Assembly (NCBI GenBank): GCA_963851405.1
Contig: CAWKPB010000006.1
Coordinates: forward strand, 310,001-374,000
Direction of reading: 5' to 3'
From: JANPBY01 sp963851405
Lineage (GTDB): Bacteria; Actinomycetota; Actinomycetes; DATJPE01
Length of the DNA: 64,000 nt
Both the position numbers and the translations under genes were made by a program. The notes below the pieces were generated by a model. The model searched no databases. It saw nothing but the letters and a program-made list of their open reading frames with translations, and was not told where the DNA came from. Shown here one piece after another: positions 62,290 through 64,000 of the stretch. Positions within the stretch are counted from its first letter, which is position 1. Each line of letters opens with the position of its first letter.

Positions 62290-63267
62290 GTGATCAACAG
62301 GCATTCTGATTCGGTGACTGCGCGGATTCTGCGAGCCCTGGTGGATGCTTCGCCGCTCGCAGCCTGGCCCTTTGCCGTGGCAGTTCGAGCCGCGGATGGA
62401 TCGACTGCCGAAGCGTGCGGTGACTGCCTCGTGGAAGACGTGGAGGTAGGCGTCGACACCGTGATGTACGCCGCCTCGATCGCGAAGCAGGTGATCGGCA
62501 TACTCGCTGCACAACAGGCGGTGGACGGATCGATCGATACCAATCACTCGGTGTCGCGCTACATCGACGGGTTGCCCCCCTGGGGCAGTCGGGTGCGGCT
62601 CCGGCACTTGATCCACCACACGTCGGGCGTCGTCATGGATGAGTCGGCGAACGCCGTCCGGGGAAACGACGAAGTCCTGTCCCGACTCCGCGGCGCTTCG
62701 ATGTTGCTGACCGAGCCTGGGTCCAACTTCCGCTACAGCAATGTCGGCTACGTCTGCCTCGCCGAGGTGCTGAGCTGCGCTGGCGGGCAGCCTGTCGAGA
62801 GCCTGGCCCGCGATCTGTTCGCCTCACTCCTCATGAACACGGCGAGGCTGGGCGGACCCATGCCCGGCGATCTGCCGGGGCAGCAACCACCCCCAGCGAC
62901 TGTTGGCGATGGAGGCCTATGGTTGTCCACGCGGGACCTGCGCCGATGGAACGACGCCATGAACGACCGTGCTCTCGGCGACGCTGCCCACGCGCTCGCC
63001 GAGCAACCGGGCGAACTAGACGACGGCACACCGCTCGACTACGCCTGGGGCATCCGCATCTTCGAGCACCAGGGGCGGAGAACTGTCTCGCACGGTGGCT
63101 CATGGCCGACGTGGTCCGCCAAGGCGATCCGGCAACCAGACGCTGGCGTGTCCGTTGCGATCCTGACCACATGCGAGGACGCACAGATCCTCACAGCCAT
63201 CGCACTCGACCTGGTTGACGCTCTGCCGCGCTCAAGCCCGAACCGACGACCGACCGGGAGCCCGTGA
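62290..63267 (+). CDS. Serine hydrolase, beta-lactamase class C fold
   Basis: A 325-residue protein of the beta-lactamase/esterase/DD-peptidase superfamily. The active-site motifs are SIAK (Ser63-x-x-Lys66 in VMYAASIAKQVIG), Tyr-Ser-Asn in FRYSNVGYVCLAEVL, and the third box HGG in TVSHGGSWPTW. There is no clear signal peptide, so it may be cytoplasmic or have a longer N-terminus. GTG 62290 is the first start, GTG 62314 is an alternative. It may be an esterase rather than a beta-lactamase. In the accessory-looking region at the end of the window. Confidence 0.85.
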   Translation: MINRHSDSVTARILRALVDASPLAAWPFAVAVRAADGSTAEACGDCLVEDVEVGVDTVMYAASIAKQVIGILAAQQAVDGSIDTNHSVSRYIDGLPPWGSRVRLRHLIHHTSGVVMDESANAVRGNDEVLSRLRGASMLLTEPGSNFRYSNVGYVCLAEVLSCAGGQPVESLARDLFASLLMNTARLGGPMPGDLPGQQPPPATVGDGGLWLSTRDLRRWNDAMNDRALGDAAHALAEQPGELDDGTPLDYAWGIRIFEHQGRRTVSHGGSWPTWSAKAIRQPDAGVSVAILTTCEDAQILTAIALDLVDALPRSSPNRRPTGSP

Positions 63268-63381
63268 AGGGCCGAGCCGAGGTGCCGTCCTGCGTCGCCT
63301 CAAGAAGCGGCGATCCGGCAGTATGCGCGGCCAGCACGCCCGGCGCGGGTCCGTTAATGCGGATTGTGGCGACGCGGGCCG

Positions 63382-63975
63382 CTAGGAGCCGGTAGGTCCT
63401 GTTTGCGTGTCCGGCCACGCCTCCCGGCCGTACCAGACGTACGCGATCGCGAACATCACTCGCTGGAGCAGGCCGTCGATAGCGCCGTTAGTGGCCATGG
63501 CTACCGGGAGCGCCACGGACGCCAGGACCGCCACGGCGTCCAGCACCCGCCAACGGTGATCGACTGAGTGGAGCCGGAGGGCCACTGCCGCGACCCCGAG
63601 GGCGAAAGCGAACCCCATCACCGTGGCCGCGATGGAGTGCAGCAGGTCCTCGGTCGGGTCGTAGGGTGCCCCGGGTCGCCAGGACCGCAACGAGAAGGCC
63701 GCGACCAAGAACATGCACACCGCGAATGTCACGTGGAACGCGACCGCAGGCTGACGCCATCTTGTCCGCCGTTGGTGGGAGATCCATAGGACCGCCAGAC
63801 CAAACAGCACGAACCCAGCACGGGCCAACCACGCGCCGCTGACACCCTGTGCACCGGATTCGCTCGTGGTGTGTTGGAGCCACGAGTACGACCCGCCGAC
63901 AACCTCCGGGGCTGCCCCGAGCGAGACTGCCGACGCCGCGAGCACCGCCACTCCGGTTGCGCGCCTCGTCACCAC
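63382..63975 (-). CDS. DUF998 family membrane protein
   Basis: A 197-residue protein with about six transmembrane segments (for example VAVLAASAVSLGAAPEVV, AGFVLFGLAVLWIS, AFHVTFAVCMFLVAAFSL, HSIAATVMGFAFALGVAAVAL, LDAVAVLASVALPVAMA, LLQRVMFAIAYVWYG). The N-terminal loop HTTSESGAQG is the recurring family mark of DUF998. GTG 63975 is the start, with the second GTG next. Function unknown. Convergent with the serine hydrolase, with about 115 bp between them. Confidence 0.85.
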   Translation of the reverse strand: MVTRRATGVAVLAASAVSLGAAPEVVGGSYSWLQHTTSESGAQGVSGAWLARAGFVLFGLAVLWISHQRRTRWRQPAVAFHVTFAVCMFLVAAFSLRSWRPGAPYDPTEDLLHSIAATVMGFAFALGVAAVALRLHSVDHRWRVLDAVAVLASVALPVAMATNGAIDGLLQRVMFAIAYVWYGREAWPDTQTGPTGS

Positions 63976-64000
63976 ACAGAACGCCTACCGTGCGGGCGGC

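Overview
The window is a contiguous stretch of chromosome from a high-GC actinobacterium (Actinomycetota, most likely class Actinomycetes). Support comes from RbpA, WhiA, OpcA, a mycothiol-type maleylpyruvate isomerase relative, an Rv3520c-type F420 oxidoreductase, DUF5703 and DUF3099 proteins, an InhA-like FabI, and the gene order uvrC-rapZ-yvcK-whiA-gap-pgk-tpiA-secG next to pgl-opcA-zwf-tal-tkt. Many genes start with GTG and many neighbours overlap by 4 bases (ATGA/GTGA). The genus cannot be fixed from the sequence alone. No prophage, insertion sequence, CRISPR array or integrase was seen.

Layout. 1-5.2 kb: uppP (cut by the window edge), F420 oxidoreductase, aldo/keto reductase, DUF5703, M20 peptidase, one tRNA-Leu(GAG), a Nudix hydrolase and a 58-residue unknown protein. 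5.3-8.8 kb: potassium channel, 6-phosphogluconate dehydrogenase and glucose-6-phosphate isomerase, closed by a strong hairpin. 8.8-18.9 kb: secreted ScyD/ScyE-like protein, uracil-DNA glycosylase, a PHM-like copper monooxygenase, an SpoU methyltransferase, a lytic transglycosylase, SPFH and NfeD membrane proteins, an orphan ABC ATPase, a conserved unknown, serB and SixA. 18.9-25.3 kb: fabG-fabI, tldD-tldE, dodecin, DUF3099, moaA. 25.3-30.6 kb: SURF1, an ABC exporter, an enoyl-CoA hydratase homologue and an ABC-F protein.

30.6-37.1 kb is a complete SUF iron-sulfur assembly operon (sufR-sufB-sufD-Rieske ferredoxin-sufC-sufS-sufU-sufT). It is tightly coupled translationally, and a perfect inverted repeat lies over the sufR start. 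37.4-40.7 kb: ECF sigma factor with its zinc-type anti-sigma factor, then haem A synthase (ctaA) and haem O synthase (ctaB). 40.7-47.2 kb: the pentose phosphate operon. 47.2-59.3 kb, opposite strand: rbpA, secG, tpiA, pgk, gap, whiA, yvcK, rapZ, uvrC, a Tat-type Rieske protein and uvrA. 59.4-64 kb: mycothiol-type enzyme, metallo-beta-lactamase-fold hydrolase, a broken lipoprotein gene with a 15-bp tandem repeat, a serine beta-lactamase-fold hydrolase and a DUF998 membrane protein. This last part is the most accessory-looking.

Together the genes describe an aerobic heterotroph with glycolysis, an OpcA-dependent oxidative pentose phosphate branch, haem A-type cytochrome oxidase biogenesis (ctaA, ctaB, SURF1) and SUF-based Fe-S assembly. 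The most striking irregularity is that five genes (moaA, SURF1, an ABC exporter, an anti-sigma factor and a lipoprotein) each carry a single-base frameshift. Three of these fall within 1.7 kb, and most sit in or beside short homopolymers. This looks more like consensus error than biology, but it should be checked. No clearly new multi-gene system was found. The best leads are the copper monooxygenase, the SufR operator, the 58-residue conserved-looking ORF and the frameshift cluster.
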